Position numbers and translations under genes: made by a program. Under the pieces are notes generated by a model. It did no database searches. It was given only the letters and a program-made list of their open reading frames with translations, and was not told the origin of the DNA. Below, one piece after another: positions 9,389 to 16,553 of a stretch of 64,000 nt of DNA. The DNA is from DASUPK01 sp963848955 (lineage in GTDB: Bacteria; Actinomycetota; Thermoleophilia; Solirubrobacterales; 70-9): positions 53,196 to 117,195 of the forward strand of contig CAWKFQ010000021.1 in the NCBI GenBank assembly GCA_963848955.1, given 5' to 3'. The stretch's first letter is position 1; every line of letters begins with the position of its first letter.

Positions 9389-9394
9389 ACCCTA
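9389..9394 (-). promoter_or_regulatory. -10 element TAGGGT of the hydroxyacid oxidase gene
   Basis: On the minus strand TAGGGT is followed by 6 nt and the GTC at 9382. Only 29 bp separate this start from the divergent GTG at 9412, so the two promoters must overlap. Confidence 0.5.
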
Positions 9395-9411
9395 GTTGCC
9401 ATGCTTTCGGA

Positions 9412-9753
9412 GTGCCCAGGCGAAGGAAACGAGAGTCCGAGCCCGTCGAGACGGTCGACTACACCGATCCCGATGGCAACGTGCTGACCCTGCGGCGGTC
9501 GCTCAGCCCACGGACGATCAGGAAGCTCAACAAGCCGCACCGCAAGGACGCCGCCTCCGCGGAGGACGTCTGGGCGCGCCGCAACGAGATGCTCTTCGAG
9601 TACCTGGCTGTGAGCTGGGAGATCTCCGGCCTGCCGCTCGACGACCAGAAGATGCTGATTGGCCGTTATCGGATGGCCGATGCGAGTGAGCAGCAATGGG
9701 TGCGTGGGACGATCGACCTGCACATCGAGCGTCATCTCCCCGAGTTGCTCTAG
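9412..9753 (+). CDS. Small basic hypothetical protein
   Basis: 113 aa, start GTG 9412 (PRRRKRESEPVETVDY). It is basic at the N-terminus and then amphipathic and helical (TIRKLNKPHRKDAASAEDVW, EMLFEYLAVSWEISGLPLDD), with no membrane segment and no recognised domain. It ends 19 nt before the receiver-flavoprotein gene but that gene has its own -10. The function is unknown; the basic N-terminus would suit nucleic-acid or protein binding, which is only inference. Confidence 0.7.
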   Translation: MPRRRKRESEPVETVDYTDPDGNVLTLRRSLSPRTIRKLNKPHRKDAASAEDVWARRNEMLFEYLAVSWEISGLPLDDQKMLIGRYRMADASEQQWVRGTIDLHIERHLPELL

Positions 9754-9760
9754 ATGCGCT

Positions 9761-9766
9761 TATAAA
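9761..9766 (+). promoter_or_regulatory. -10 element TATAAA of the receiver-flavoprotein gene
   Basis: TATAAA is followed by TAGGCG and then the ATG at 9773 (6-nt gap). No Shine-Dalgarno is present; this is one of the clearest leaderless starts in the window. Confidence 0.65.
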
Positions 9767-9772
9767 TAGGCG

Positions 9773-11425
9773 ATGCGCCCTGTCTTGCTAGGGGTGGGGA
9801 GTGATTCACGGATGGCGAGGGCGCTCGAGCGCCATCTCCACCGTGGCTTCGCCGCCGTGGGCTATCAGGCGGCCTGCTTCGACCAGGCGACGCCCGCGGT
9901 CGATGTACTCCAGGACCTCAGGGAGCGGGAGGCTCCCGTCGCGATCGCGATCGCCGACCAGAGTGCTCCGGGGATGAGCGGCCTGGGACTGCTGCGCAAG
10001 GCGAGGAGGCTTCACCCGGAGATCAGGACGGTGCTGCTCTGCGCTCACTCCGACCTTGCGGTGGCTACGGACGCCGTCAACGTCGGACTGCTCGATCACT
10101 TCCTGATCAAGCCCTTCGACGGGGAGCGGGATCTGCTGCCCATCGTCTCGGACCTGCTCGAGGGCTGGCAGGGTGTGCGTGATCGTGACGCGGCAGGAGT
10201 CCGAGTCGTCGGCGAACGGCACTCCCCGCGGGTGCACGAGATCCGGCGGTTCCTGGACCGGAACGGGATCCATCACGACTGCCTCAGCCCGACGAGCGAG
10301 GCCGGTGCGGAGCTGCTCCGTGAGGTGCCCGAACCCGAGCGCGAAAACCCGCCAGTGGCCGTCTTTCCCGACGGCGCCGCAATCGGTGATCCGACGAACC
10401 TGCAACTCGCCACCGGGCTCGGGCTCGCCACGAGGCCGGCTCAGGATCATTACGAGCTCGCGATCATCGGGGGCGGTCCCGCCGGGCTGGCCGCTGCGGT
10501 CTATGGCTCGTCGGAAGGGTTGAACACGATCATCCTCGAGCGCGAGGCGCCGGGTGGGCAGGCGGCCCAGAGCTCGCGGATCGAGAACTACCTCGGTTTC
10601 CACGCGGGCCTGAGCGGCGCGGAGTTGAGCCGCCGCGCGATCATCCAGGCGCGGCGCTTCGGCACGGAGATCGTGCGACCGCTCCAGGTCGACCGAATCG
10701 AGCCCCTGCCCAGCGAGGAACTCGCCGTCCACTTCGCCGATGGCATGACGATCACGGCGAACGGGCTCCTGATCTCGACGGGGGCCTCCTACCGGCAGCT
10801 CACCGCGCCCGGGGTTTCGGAGCTGATCGGACGCGGGATCCACTACGGGGGGTCAGCCCGGGACCCGCACGAGCACGTCGGCAAGCACGTCTTCATCGTC
10901 GGCGGAGCGAATTCAGCAGGGCAGGCGGCGCTCAGCTTCGCCGAATACGCCGACAGGGTCACGATGCTGATCCGGGGCTACTCGCTGGCGAAGGGGATGA
11001 GCCAGTACGTCGTCGATCGGATCGAGGGGACGGCGAACATCGAGGTGCTCACGCACGCGGAGCTTGCGGAGGCACATGGCTCGGAGCGCCTCGAGTCGAT
11101 CACCCTGAAGCGGAGCGGAGATCTGACCGATCCGGTGCCGGCCGACGCCGTGTTCATCTACATCGGGGCGGTGCCACATACCGAGAACTTCCGTGGCACG
11201 CTTCCCGCCGACGAGCGCGGCTTCCTGCTGACCGGCCCGGACCTTGGCGATCATCGGGCGGAGTGGCCGCTGCAGCGGGACCCCTATCCGCTCGAGTCAT
11301 CGATCCCGAATGTCCTGGTCGCCGGCGACGCGCGCCACGGATCGATCAAACGCGTGGCCTCCGCCGTTGGCGAGGGATCGATGGCGACGCAACTCATGCA
11401 TCGGTGTCTCAGGACCCACGTCTGA
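9773..11425 (+). CDS. Response-regulator / thioredoxin-like / thioredoxin-reductase-like flavoprotein fusion, no CxxC
   Basis: 550 aa in three parts. Residues 1-130 are a CheY-like receiver with candidate phospho-Asp62 in ADQSAPGM and Lys113 in LIKPF. Residues 140-220 are a thioredoxin-fold spacer without cysteines (VRVVGERHSPRVHEIRRFL). Residues 225-550 are a TrxB-type flavoprotein with GGGPAG (233-238) and a second nucleotide motif FIVGGANSAGQAA. Where thioredoxin reductases carry CATC there is GGSARD (359-364), so the usual dithiol reaction is impossible. Fused response regulator/thioredoxin reductases are known in actinobacteria; this one probably uses NAD(P)H and FAD with a non-thiol acceptor or as a redox-sensing output. 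No histidine kinase is adjacent. Confidence 0.9.
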   Translation: MRPVLLGVGSDSRMARALERHLHRGFAAVGYQAACFDQATPAVDVLQDLREREAPVAIAIADQSAPGMSGLGLLRKARRLHPEIRTVLLCAHSDLAVATDAVNVGLLDHFLIKPFDGERDLLPIVSDLLEGWQGVRDRDAAGVRVVGERHSPRVHEIRRFLDRNGIHHDCLSPTSEAGAELLREVPEPERENPPVAVFPDGAAIGDPTNLQLATGLGLATRPAQDHYELAIIGGGPAGLAAAVYGSSEGLNTIILEREAPGGQAAQSSRIENYLGFHAGLSGAELSRRAIIQARRFGTEIVRPLQVDRIEPLPSEELAVHFADGMTITANGLLISTGASYRQLTAPGVSELIGRGIHYGGSARDPHEHVGKHVFIVGGANSAGQAALSFAEYADRVTMLIRGYSLAKGMSQYVVDRIEGTANIEVLTHAELAEAHGSERLESITLKRSGDLTDPVPADAVFIYIGAVPHTENFRGTLPADERGFLLTGPDLGDHRAEWPLQRDPYPLESSIPNVLVAGDARHGSIKRVASAVGEGSMATQLMHRCLRTHV

Positions 11426-11468
11426 GTGGTCGCTCCGGTCGACGAGGCACCGCTACGCTTTCGCCTCC

Positions 11469-11542
11469 GCGCCCGTAGCTCAGTCGGATAGAGCGTCGGT
11501 CTACGAAACCGAAGGTCACAGGTTCGAATCCTGTCGGGCGCG
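11469..11542 (+). tRNA. tRNA-Arg(ACG)
   Basis: 74-nt tRNA: acceptor GCGCCCG/CGGGCGC, discriminator G, anticodon arm TCGGT-CTACGAA-ACCGA giving ACG, T-loop TTCGAAT. It stands at the left edge of the accessory island that contains an integrase remnant, and tRNA-Arg is a common integration target. Confidence 0.96.
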
Positions 11543-11893
11543 CTTCACGTCTCCCCTGCAAACGGGGGCCGGCGAACCAATCGTCGTCTCGGACCCGCTC
11601 CTCCGGGTCGCGGTCTGGGTCGAAGAGCCGTTTGACCTGCTCGGGGTCGATCTCCATCCGCTCCCTCAGCGGACGCTCATCCCTTGTGGGGGCAGGCGCG
11701 GGAGCAAAAGACGTGACCACGCCGACGAGGCCAGAACCGTGGCCCGCAATGGAGACACTCAGCGCTCCCATTCTGCGGAAGCGCAATGCGTTGCGGATCT
11801 GCGTTCAAGCGTGCGCGTTCCTTCTACACGGACGTGATCGGCGGTCGTCCGAGTGGGCAATTTTGCGCTGGCACTCTCCCCTACGTCGGGGGA
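11543..11893. other. Intergenic island edge, no convincing gene
   Basis: About 350 nt after tRNA-Arg. The minus strand can encode a short acidic peptide from ATG 11657 (MEIDPEQVKRLFDPDRDPEE), perhaps the start of a broken gene, but it runs straight into the antisense of the tRNA. No second copy of the tRNA 3' end was found nearby. Confidence 0.4.
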
Positions 11894-11899
11894 TACTGC
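11894..11899 (+). promoter_or_regulatory. -10-like TACTGC before SnoaL-like gene 1
   Basis: GGATACTGCGTGGGCG directly precedes ATG 11907, with TACTGC 7 nt from the start. The same sequence recurs before 12812, with more distant similarity over the preceding 50-70 nt, so the promoter was duplicated with the gene pair. Confidence 0.55.
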
Positions 11900-11906
11900 G
11901 TGGGCG

Positions 11907-12302
11907 ATGCCGGAGGAGAACGTCGAGCTGGCTTACCGAGCGGTTGACGCCATCAACCGACGTGACTTCGGGACCCTTCTGGCGCTGATGGACGACGACG
12001 TGGAGGTCGTCTCGCGCATCGTCGCCATAGAGGGCGGCTTGCACGGCCTGGACGGAATCCGCCGCTGGTGGGAGAACTGGTTCAACTACTTCCCCGACTA
12101 CAGCATCGAGGTTGTCGACGTCGGTGCGCTTGGAGACCGGATCGTCGCGGCCCTGCGCGCTCTCGGCAACGGAGCCAGTAGTGACGCGCCCTTCGAGGAC
12201 ACGATCTGGCTTGCTAGCCGCTGGCTGCGCGGGAAGTGCGTCTGGTGGCGCACCTTCTACACGCGGGACGACGCCCTCGAAGCCGCCGGCTTGCGGGAGT
12301 AG
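11907..12302 (+). CDS. SnoaL/NTF2-like protein, copy 1
   Basis: 131 aa, single cone-shaped NTF2 domain: an N-terminal helix (ENVELAYRAVDAINRRDF), LLALMDDDVEVVSR, GLDGIRRWWENW and the strands ending EDTIWLASRWLRGK. Such folds act as small hydrolases, isomerases/cyclases or ligand binders; no diagnostic catalytic pair can be assigned. The last residues DDALEAAGLRE are the C-terminal signature shared by the paralogues here. It is first of a two-gene unit, separated from the next gene by only 3 nt (TAG-GCG-ATG). Confidence 0.8.
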   Translation: MPEENVELAYRAVDAINRRDFGTLLALMDDDVEVVSRIVAIEGGLHGLDGIRRWWENWFNYFPDYSIEVVDVGALGDRIVAALRALGNGASSDAPFEDTIWLASRWLRGKCVWWRTFYTRDDALEAAGLRE

Positions 12303-12305
12303 GCG

Positions 12306-12710
12306 ATGTCGGAGGAGAACGTGGAGGCGGCGAGACGGGCTGTTGCAGCGCTCAACCGTGGAGACTTTGCAGGCGTCGAGGAGTTCTACGCGGCAGATGC
12401 CGTGCTCCAAGACCTGCAGAACGCTCCTGATCAGCCGGTCACGGTTGAGGGCGTCGAAGCGATTCGAAAGAACCTGAATCTCTGGGCCGCGGCCTTCGAC
12501 GAGCTGCGCGTTGAAATCGCGGAATACATCGACAGCCCCAACGCCGTGATCTGCGCGGCGCATTGGCAGGGGCAGGGCAAGGCGAGTGGGATCTCGATCG
12601 ATGTCCACCAGTTCGACCTCTACGAGTTCCGCGAGGGAAGGATCGTCCGAGCCATCCTCGGCTTCAGATCCAAGAACGATGCCCTCGAAGCCGCCGGGCT
12701 GTCGGAGTAG
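12306..12710 (+). CDS. SnoaL/NTF2-like protein, copy 2
   Basis: 134 aa, opening SEENVEAARRAVAALNRGDF and ending NDALEAAGLSE. An NTF2-like domain fills the protein (EEFYAADAVLQD; VTVEGVEAIRKNLN; ISIDVHQFDLYEFREGRI). It is translated from the same short operon as copy 1 with a 3-nt gap and no ribosome site of its own, consistent with re-initiation. A 32-nt stretch over its stop (12681-12712) is identical to 13169-13200 in copy 3, a sign of recent duplication or gene conversion. Confidence 0.8.
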   Translation: MSEENVEAARRAVAALNRGDFAGVEEFYAADAVLQDLQNAPDQPVTVEGVEAIRKNLNLWAAAFDELRVEIAEYIDSPNAVICAAHWQGQGKASGISIDVHQFDLYEFREGRIVRAILGFRSKNDALEAAGLSE

Positions 12711-12761
12711 GCCGCTCACCACTGGCGCGCCCCGTGGCTCATTCGGCGGTCGTTTGAAGGA

Positions 12762-12811
12762 ACAGTTCTCGTCTCGCACCCTCCCCTACGCCGGGGGATA
12801 CTGCGTGGGCG
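12762..12811 (+). promoter_or_regulatory. Duplicated promoter segment before copies 3-4
   Basis: The 50 nt upstream of ATG 12812 resemble the region before 11907, and their left part (CAGTTCTCG, CTCGC, CCCTCCCCT) resembles an orphan copy at 15081-15125. TACTGC at 12799-12804 stands 7 nt before the ATG. Confidence 0.55.
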
Positions 12812-13198
12812 ATGTCGGAGGAGAACGTGGAGCGGTTTCTTGAGGCCGCCGAGGCCTTCAACCGGGGAGACATCGAGGCGGTGTTGGCGCGGTACGACCA
12901 AGACATCGTCTTCGAGCCGCGAGTCGCGGGCACCTACGTCGGGCACGACGGGGTGGAAGCCTTCCTCAGGGACCTTGTTGATCTCTTTGTGGACTTCCGG
13001 ACTGACTACCCCGAAGTCCGGGATCTCGGTGACCGGGTGCTCGCGCTGGGGACGGCCCGCGGGCGCGGCGTCGAGAGCGGGGTCGAAACCGAGCTCATTC
13101 TGGCGGTCGTCGCCACGTTCCGGGATGGCCTGCTGACCCACTTCAAGGACTACGGGGACAAGGACCAGGCCCTCGAAGCCGCCGGGCTGTCGGAGTAG
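12812..13198 (+). CDS. SnoaL/NTF2-like protein, copy 3
   Basis: 128 aa, opening SEENVERFLEAAEAFNRGDI. The core is EAVLARYDQDIVFEPRVAGTY, GHDGVEAFLRDLVDLFVDF and the edge strands VETELILAVVATFRDGLLTHF, ending DQALEAAGLSE. The Arg-rich DLGDRVLALGTARGRG hairpin is a common feature of this subfamily. It is the first gene of the second two-gene unit and has the duplicated promoter. No catalytic residues can be named with confidence. Confidence 0.8.
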   Translation: MSEENVERFLEAAEAFNRGDIEAVLARYDQDIVFEPRVAGTYVGHDGVEAFLRDLVDLFVDFRTDYPEVRDLGDRVLALGTARGRGVESGVETELILAVVATFRDGLLTHFKDYGDKDQALEAAGLSE

Positions 13199-13201
13199 GC
13201 G

Positions 13202-13606
13202 ATGTCGGAGGAAGACGCGGACAGGATCCGTCGTGCCTACGAGGTCTGGAACGAGTCGGGTCCGGCGGCGGTGACGGAGGAGTTCTGGGCCGAGGATGCC
13301 GTCTACCGCGAGGCGTGGCTCGGTTCGCCCAATGCAGGCGTACACCGAGGGCGTGTCGCCGCGCTCGCACGCATGCAAGGCCTGATTGATTTCGTCGGAC
13401 CGATCGAGGTGCGCCTCGACGAGTTGATCGACGTGGGGGATGGCCGCTTCGTCGCATGCACCCGCATGATCGGGGAGGGCGCGCGGGACGCGCCGTATAC
13501 CCAGTCCTTCGCCGTCGTGCACCGCCTGCGAGACGGTCTGATCGTCGAGGCGGACTACTACCTGAATCGCGCCGACGCGCTGCGAGCGGTCGGGCTGGAG
13601 GAGTAG
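13202..13606 (+). CDS. SnoaL/NTF2-like protein, copy 4
   Basis: 134 aa, start ATG 3 nt after the stop of copy 3. It begins SEEDADRIRRAYEVWNESGP and contains EEFWAEDAVYREAWLGSPNAG, FVGPIEVRLDELIDVGDGRF and a strand pair ending IVEADYYLNRADAL. The C-terminus RAVGLEE is a diverged form of the EAAGLSE tail, so this is the most divergent of the four. Arrangement copy1-copy2 / copy3-copy4 indicates duplication of a two-gene transcription unit. Confidence 0.78.
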   Translation: MSEEDADRIRRAYEVWNESGPAAVTEEFWAEDAVYREAWLGSPNAGVHRGRVAALARMQGLIDFVGPIEVRLDELIDVGDGRFVACTRMIGEGARDAPYTQSFAVVHRLRDGLIVEADYYLNRADALRAVGLEE

Positions 13607-13969
13607 GCCAGGACTCATCAGACCTCGAAGCGCTGACGTTGGTGCTTCCGTTGCTGATGTGGCCACCTCGGGACCTCAGTCGTCCTGCTCCTGGCCCGAG
13701 GCCGCTCGCCAGCCGACAGGCGCCGGCGCGAACGGCCTAGCCGGCGCCGCGCTCGAGCTCTGGCGCGCCGCCCCACTCGCCGGGGGACAAGGGTCCCGGG
13801 CCTTCCACGAGGAAAGGACGGCCCCCAGGAATCAACTGCGATTCGCATCTGCGGACGTGGATCTCACATTCCCGGGGGAAAGTCCCCGCCGCTGTGTGGA
13901 CAAGTACTGATGTGCGCCACGGAGAGCGGCCTTAGCGTTCCGCGGGTGTTTCTCCTGAGGAGTGGGGGT
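13607..13969. other. Intergenic region, no supported gene
   Basis: About 360 nt between copy 4 and the next secreted protein. Open frames on both strands are compositionally biased (Arg/Pro/Ala) and show no domain or ribosome site. A GAGGAG at 13958-13963 probably belongs to the following gene. Confidence 0.4.
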
Positions 13970-14533
13970 TTGAAAACTGGGAGCGTGGCGCTCGTGGCGT
14001 TCACATGCGCGTGCCTCCTGATCGATTCGCCACAGGCGCTGGGAGCAGGCGCGTCCGCGCAGGCGGCGGGCTCGAAAGTGAAGCGCAGCAAGGTCTGTAA
14101 GAAGAAGCGCAAGAGGGGAACCCCCTGCAAGACGCACAACGGTCGCCGCGCTTCTCTGCCCGCCGTCCCTCGTACGGTGACGCTGACCTGGAATTCAGGC
14201 GCCGACATCGACCTCCAGATCTACGACATGAAGGGGCACCGCGCCGGTCTCCAGGACGGGGTCATCATCAACGGGATCCCCGGTGCCACGCACTCGGGCA
14301 ACGACAGCGATGGATTCGGCCCGGAGACCTTCAGCGACCCGTTTGGCCGCAGGGTCGGATACCTAGTCTGCTACGTCTCCGGTCCGTCGGCCAACGTCAC
14401 CTTGACCGATTCCGGCATTGGAGGCAGCCGCTACACCGCCACCCTCGGGCCGCCGGGTTCGCCGCCCGACCTCACCCAGGCGTACACGAACGCCGTGGGC
14501 TGGGGATATCTGCCGATCGGCGCTCACTGCTGA
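13970..14533 (+). CDS. Secreted hypothetical protein with basic Cys/Lys segment
   Basis: About 187 aa from TTG 13970, chosen because it follows GAGGAG at the right distance and gives a compact signal peptide (KTGSVALVAFTCACLLI, cleavage near QALGAGASA); an upstream ATG at 13910 would add 20 poorly fitting residues. Next comes a basic stretch KVKRSKVCKKKRKRGTPCK, then a beta-rich domain (RTVTLTWNSGADIDLQIYD, GNDSDGFGPETFSDP) resembling a pre-peptidase or uncharacterised extracellular beta-sandwich. The Cys/Lys block echoes the tails of two other secreted proteins here. The function is unknown. Confidence 0.65.
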   Translation: MKTGSVALVAFTCACLLIDSPQALGAGASAQAAGSKVKRSKVCKKKRKRGTPCKTHNGRRASLPAVPRTVTLTWNSGADIDLQIYDMKGHRAGLQDGVIINGIPGATHSGNDSDGFGPETFSDPFGRRVGYLVCYVSGPSANVTLTDSGIGGSRYTATLGPPGSPPDLTQAYTNAVGWGYLPIGAHC

Positions 14534-14668
14534 GCGAGCCCGACCGGTGCTTTTCCGAGAAAACGGGGTGAGGAATACACTCGGTGGTGCACCGGCGCGT
14601 CCCTCACCTCCCTTGTGGGGCGCGTCGGCTCTCTAGTTCTGGTCGGGATCCGTCCGGCGGCGGACGCT

Positions 14669-14785
14669 CTACCAGCGCCCGTTGTAGATCGCATCGAGGC
14701 GATCCCTGATCCAGGACCAGATCGAGCCGAGAAGAAGCCTGCCCGAAGGACTCTCGGGAATCGGCGGTGTTCGGATCAGGCTCAT
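14669..14785 (-). CDS. Possible 38-aa small protein
   Basis: ATG 14785 opens a 38-residue frame ending SIWSWIRDRLDAIYNGRW, a plausible amphipathic helix. There is no good ribosome site and no recognised family, so this is a weak call inside an otherwise gene-poor stretch. Confidence 0.25.
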   Translation of the reverse strand: MSLIRTPPIPESPSGRLLLGSIWSWIRDRLDAIYNGRW

Positions 14786-14910
14786 GCTCTGCACTAACGG
14801 CTCGCGGGGTGCGGTTCGTTCGGATGGCTCACGGCACCGACCAATCCCAGGTGCTCTCGGTTCGCGGGGCTTTCGTGTCCGTTTCGTGTCGGAAATCGGC
14901 GCAAACTCGC

Positions 14911-15057
14911 CTGGCGCTCACCGCCGGCGTCCCGGTCCACATCGTGGCGGCGCGGCTCGGGAACTGGCCGAAGACCCTGCTCAGTGTCTACAGCCACCTG
15001 CTGCCGCAGTCCGACGAGATCGCCGCAGATCGCGTGGCAGCCGCGCTCTCGGCGTGA
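14911..15057 (+). pseudogene. Tyrosine recombinase (phage-type integrase) C-terminal remnant
   Basis: The frame reads LALTAGVPVHIVAARLGNWP followed by KTLLSVYSHLLPQSDEIAAD to a stop at 15057. This is the end of the catalytic domain of a tyrosine recombinase: the region of the HxxR box (here HIVAAR, degenerate) and the nucleophilic Tyr in VYSHL. The expected upstream HDLRH box and the rest of the protein are missing and the preceding sequence is unrelated, so only a decayed 3' fragment remains. With tRNA-Arg 3.4 kb upstream it suggests an old integrated element. Confidence 0.75.
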
Positions 15058-15080
15058 AACGAGGCGGTTTTCTGAGCGGG

Positions 15081-15125
15081 CAGTTCTCGCCTCGCGCCCT
15101 CCCCTCTCCCGCGAAATACTGCGAT
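15081..15125 (+). repeat. Orphan copy of the SnoaL-like promoter segment
   Basis: CAGTTCTCGCCTCGC, CCCTCCCCT and AATACTGCG-ATG line up with the sequence preceding the SnoaL-like gene at 12812. The ATG here opens only a 16-codon frame, so this appears to be a promoter left behind after loss of its gene. Confidence 0.5.
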
Positions 15126-15133
15126 GTGGAGGT

Positions 15134-15163
15134 TTGACACGCCGCCATGGGGCGGGATAGGGT
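15134..15163 (+). promoter_or_regulatory. Promoter of the protease gene
   Basis: TTGACA at 15134-15139 and TAGGGT at 15158-15163 are separated by 18 bp, a good vegetative-type promoter. It lies about 80 nt upstream of the protease start, which therefore has a normal leader and an AAGAGGA ribosome site. Confidence 0.65.
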
Positions 15164-15240
15164 CGCTTCGATGAGTCGGTGAGAAAGCTCGTTCTCGCCG
15201 GCGGGTCGGGCGGGGATCCCGTAACGACAAGAGGACGGTC

Positions 15241-16485
15241 GTGATGGGCGTGACTTCATGGACCCGCGCAGGGGTGGCGACGCTGCTGAGTGCGGTATTC
15301 GCCTATCTGACCCTTGCCTCGGAGGCAGGCGCGACGACGGTGACGCCAGTCACATCGGACGGTTCCCCCGATACATCGAGTGGCGGGGGGCCACGTAAGC
15401 TCGTCAGCGATCCCGCCGATCCCCGCATCGTCGGCGGTTCGACGGTCGACATTGCTCAGTACCCCTGGCAGGCGGCGCTGGTGCTCGACGAAGTCTTCGA
15501 CACGAACGACCTCGAAGGGCTGTTTTGCGGTGGGACGTTCCTCACCAACAGGATCATCCAGACGGCGGCGCACTGCGTTTTCGACTCCGATCCCGACCAG
15601 CCATCGCAGAATGGTGGCGTTGACCCGGGAGGCGACGGGACCGACTTCCTCGACCCCAACGACCTCAACATCGTCGGGGGGCGCACCTTCCTCAACGACG
15701 GGACAACGGGCACGGTCGGCGCGGGGGAGCTGAACGTCCAGGCGGTCTACTTCGCGGCGACGTTCGACCCAGCCACCATCCAGAACGACCTTGCCTGGAT
15801 CGTGACCAGCGCGGCTCACTCCCAGACCAACATCGACATCGCCGGCGTCAGCGAGACGGACTTCTGGGACACGAACAGCCCCACTCAGGTGAGCGGCTGG
15901 GGGACCACCAGCTCCGGCGGCTCCCCCAGCAACCAGCTGAAGGCGGCGACCGTGCCCGTGATCTCGGACACCGACATGGCGGACCCGCTGGTCTACGGAA
16001 GCGAGTTCTTCCCCGCGTCGATGCTCGGCGCCGGAATCCTGGCCGGGGGAACCGACGCGTGCCAGGGCGACAGCGGCGGCCCTCTGGTCGGCCCTAGCAC
16101 CGCCTACCCCGGCACGCCGTCGGCGGTCCGGCTCGTCGGCGTGGTCAGTTTCGGCATCGGCTGTGCCCAGCAGAACAAGCCGGGCATCTATACGCGGATC
16201 GCGCAGTTCGATATCCAGAGCGCGATCGACGCCATCGAGACGCTGGAGGGCACCGGCGACGGTGGTTTCGTGACGGGGGCCGGGGGGCTCACACCGGCGG
16301 CGAACGGGCCGGGACAGTCCGTCATTCGGCCAGCGCCCCCACCCCCGACACCCACGGAAACAACGGCGGCACCAACGGGCGAACGCGCCGCCGCGATCAA
16401 GAAATGCAAGAAGAAGTTAAAGAAAAACCACGACAAGAAGAAGTTCAAGAAGTGTAAGAAGAAGGCTAAGAAGCTCCCGGTCTGA
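15241..16485 (+). CDS. Secreted trypsin-like serine protease with Cys/Lys-rich tail
   Basis: 414 aa. Signal peptide at residues 1-31 (VATLLSAVFAYLTLASEAGA), a short propeptide and the mature N-terminus RIVGGSTVDI near 62. The S1 triad is complete: His111 (TAAHC), Asp183 (QNDLAW) and Ser278 (CQGDSGGP). The residue six before Ser is Asp272 (TDAC), which predicts trypsin-like cleavage after Lys/Arg. After the protease domain comes a Pro/Thr linker and a tail alternating KKCKKK and KKFKKCKKK to the end. The tail resembles those of other secreted proteins here and may bind anionic cell wall. Start GTG 15241 or ATG 15244 follows AAGAGGA. Confidence 0.9.
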   Translation: MMGVTSWTRAGVATLLSAVFAYLTLASEAGATTVTPVTSDGSPDTSSGGGPRKLVSDPADPRIVGGSTVDIAQYPWQAALVLDEVFDTNDLEGLFCGGTFLTNRIIQTAAHCVFDSDPDQPSQNGGVDPGGDGTDFLDPNDLNIVGGRTFLNDGTTGTVGAGELNVQAVYFAATFDPATIQNDLAWIVTSAAHSQTNIDIAGVSETDFWDTNSPTQVSGWGTTSSGGSPSNQLKAATVPVISDTDMADPLVYGSEFFPASMLGAGILAGGTDACQGDSGGPLVGPSTAYPGTPSAVRLVGVVSFGIGCAQQNKPGIYTRIAQFDIQSAIDAIETLEGTGDGGFVTGAGGLTPAANGPGQSVIRPAPPPPTPTETTAAPTGERAAAIKKCKKKLKKNHDKKKFKKCKKKAKKLPV

Positions 16486-16553
16486 AACGGACCGCGGCTG
16501 GCGCTCTCGAGCACGGAAAGCGGCGCTCCACGGCAGCGTTCTTCAGGCTGGCC

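Noticed and set aside
9761..9766. Co-transcription of the 113-aa basic protein with the receiver-flavoprotein
   Set aside because: The downstream gene has its own well-placed TATAAA box and no ribosome site, which fits independent leaderless transcription better.
11409..11786. 125-codon minus-strand ORF with GFEPVTFGFVDRRSIRLSYG
   Set aside because: That peptide is the antisense translation of tRNA-Arg, a well-known annotation artefact.
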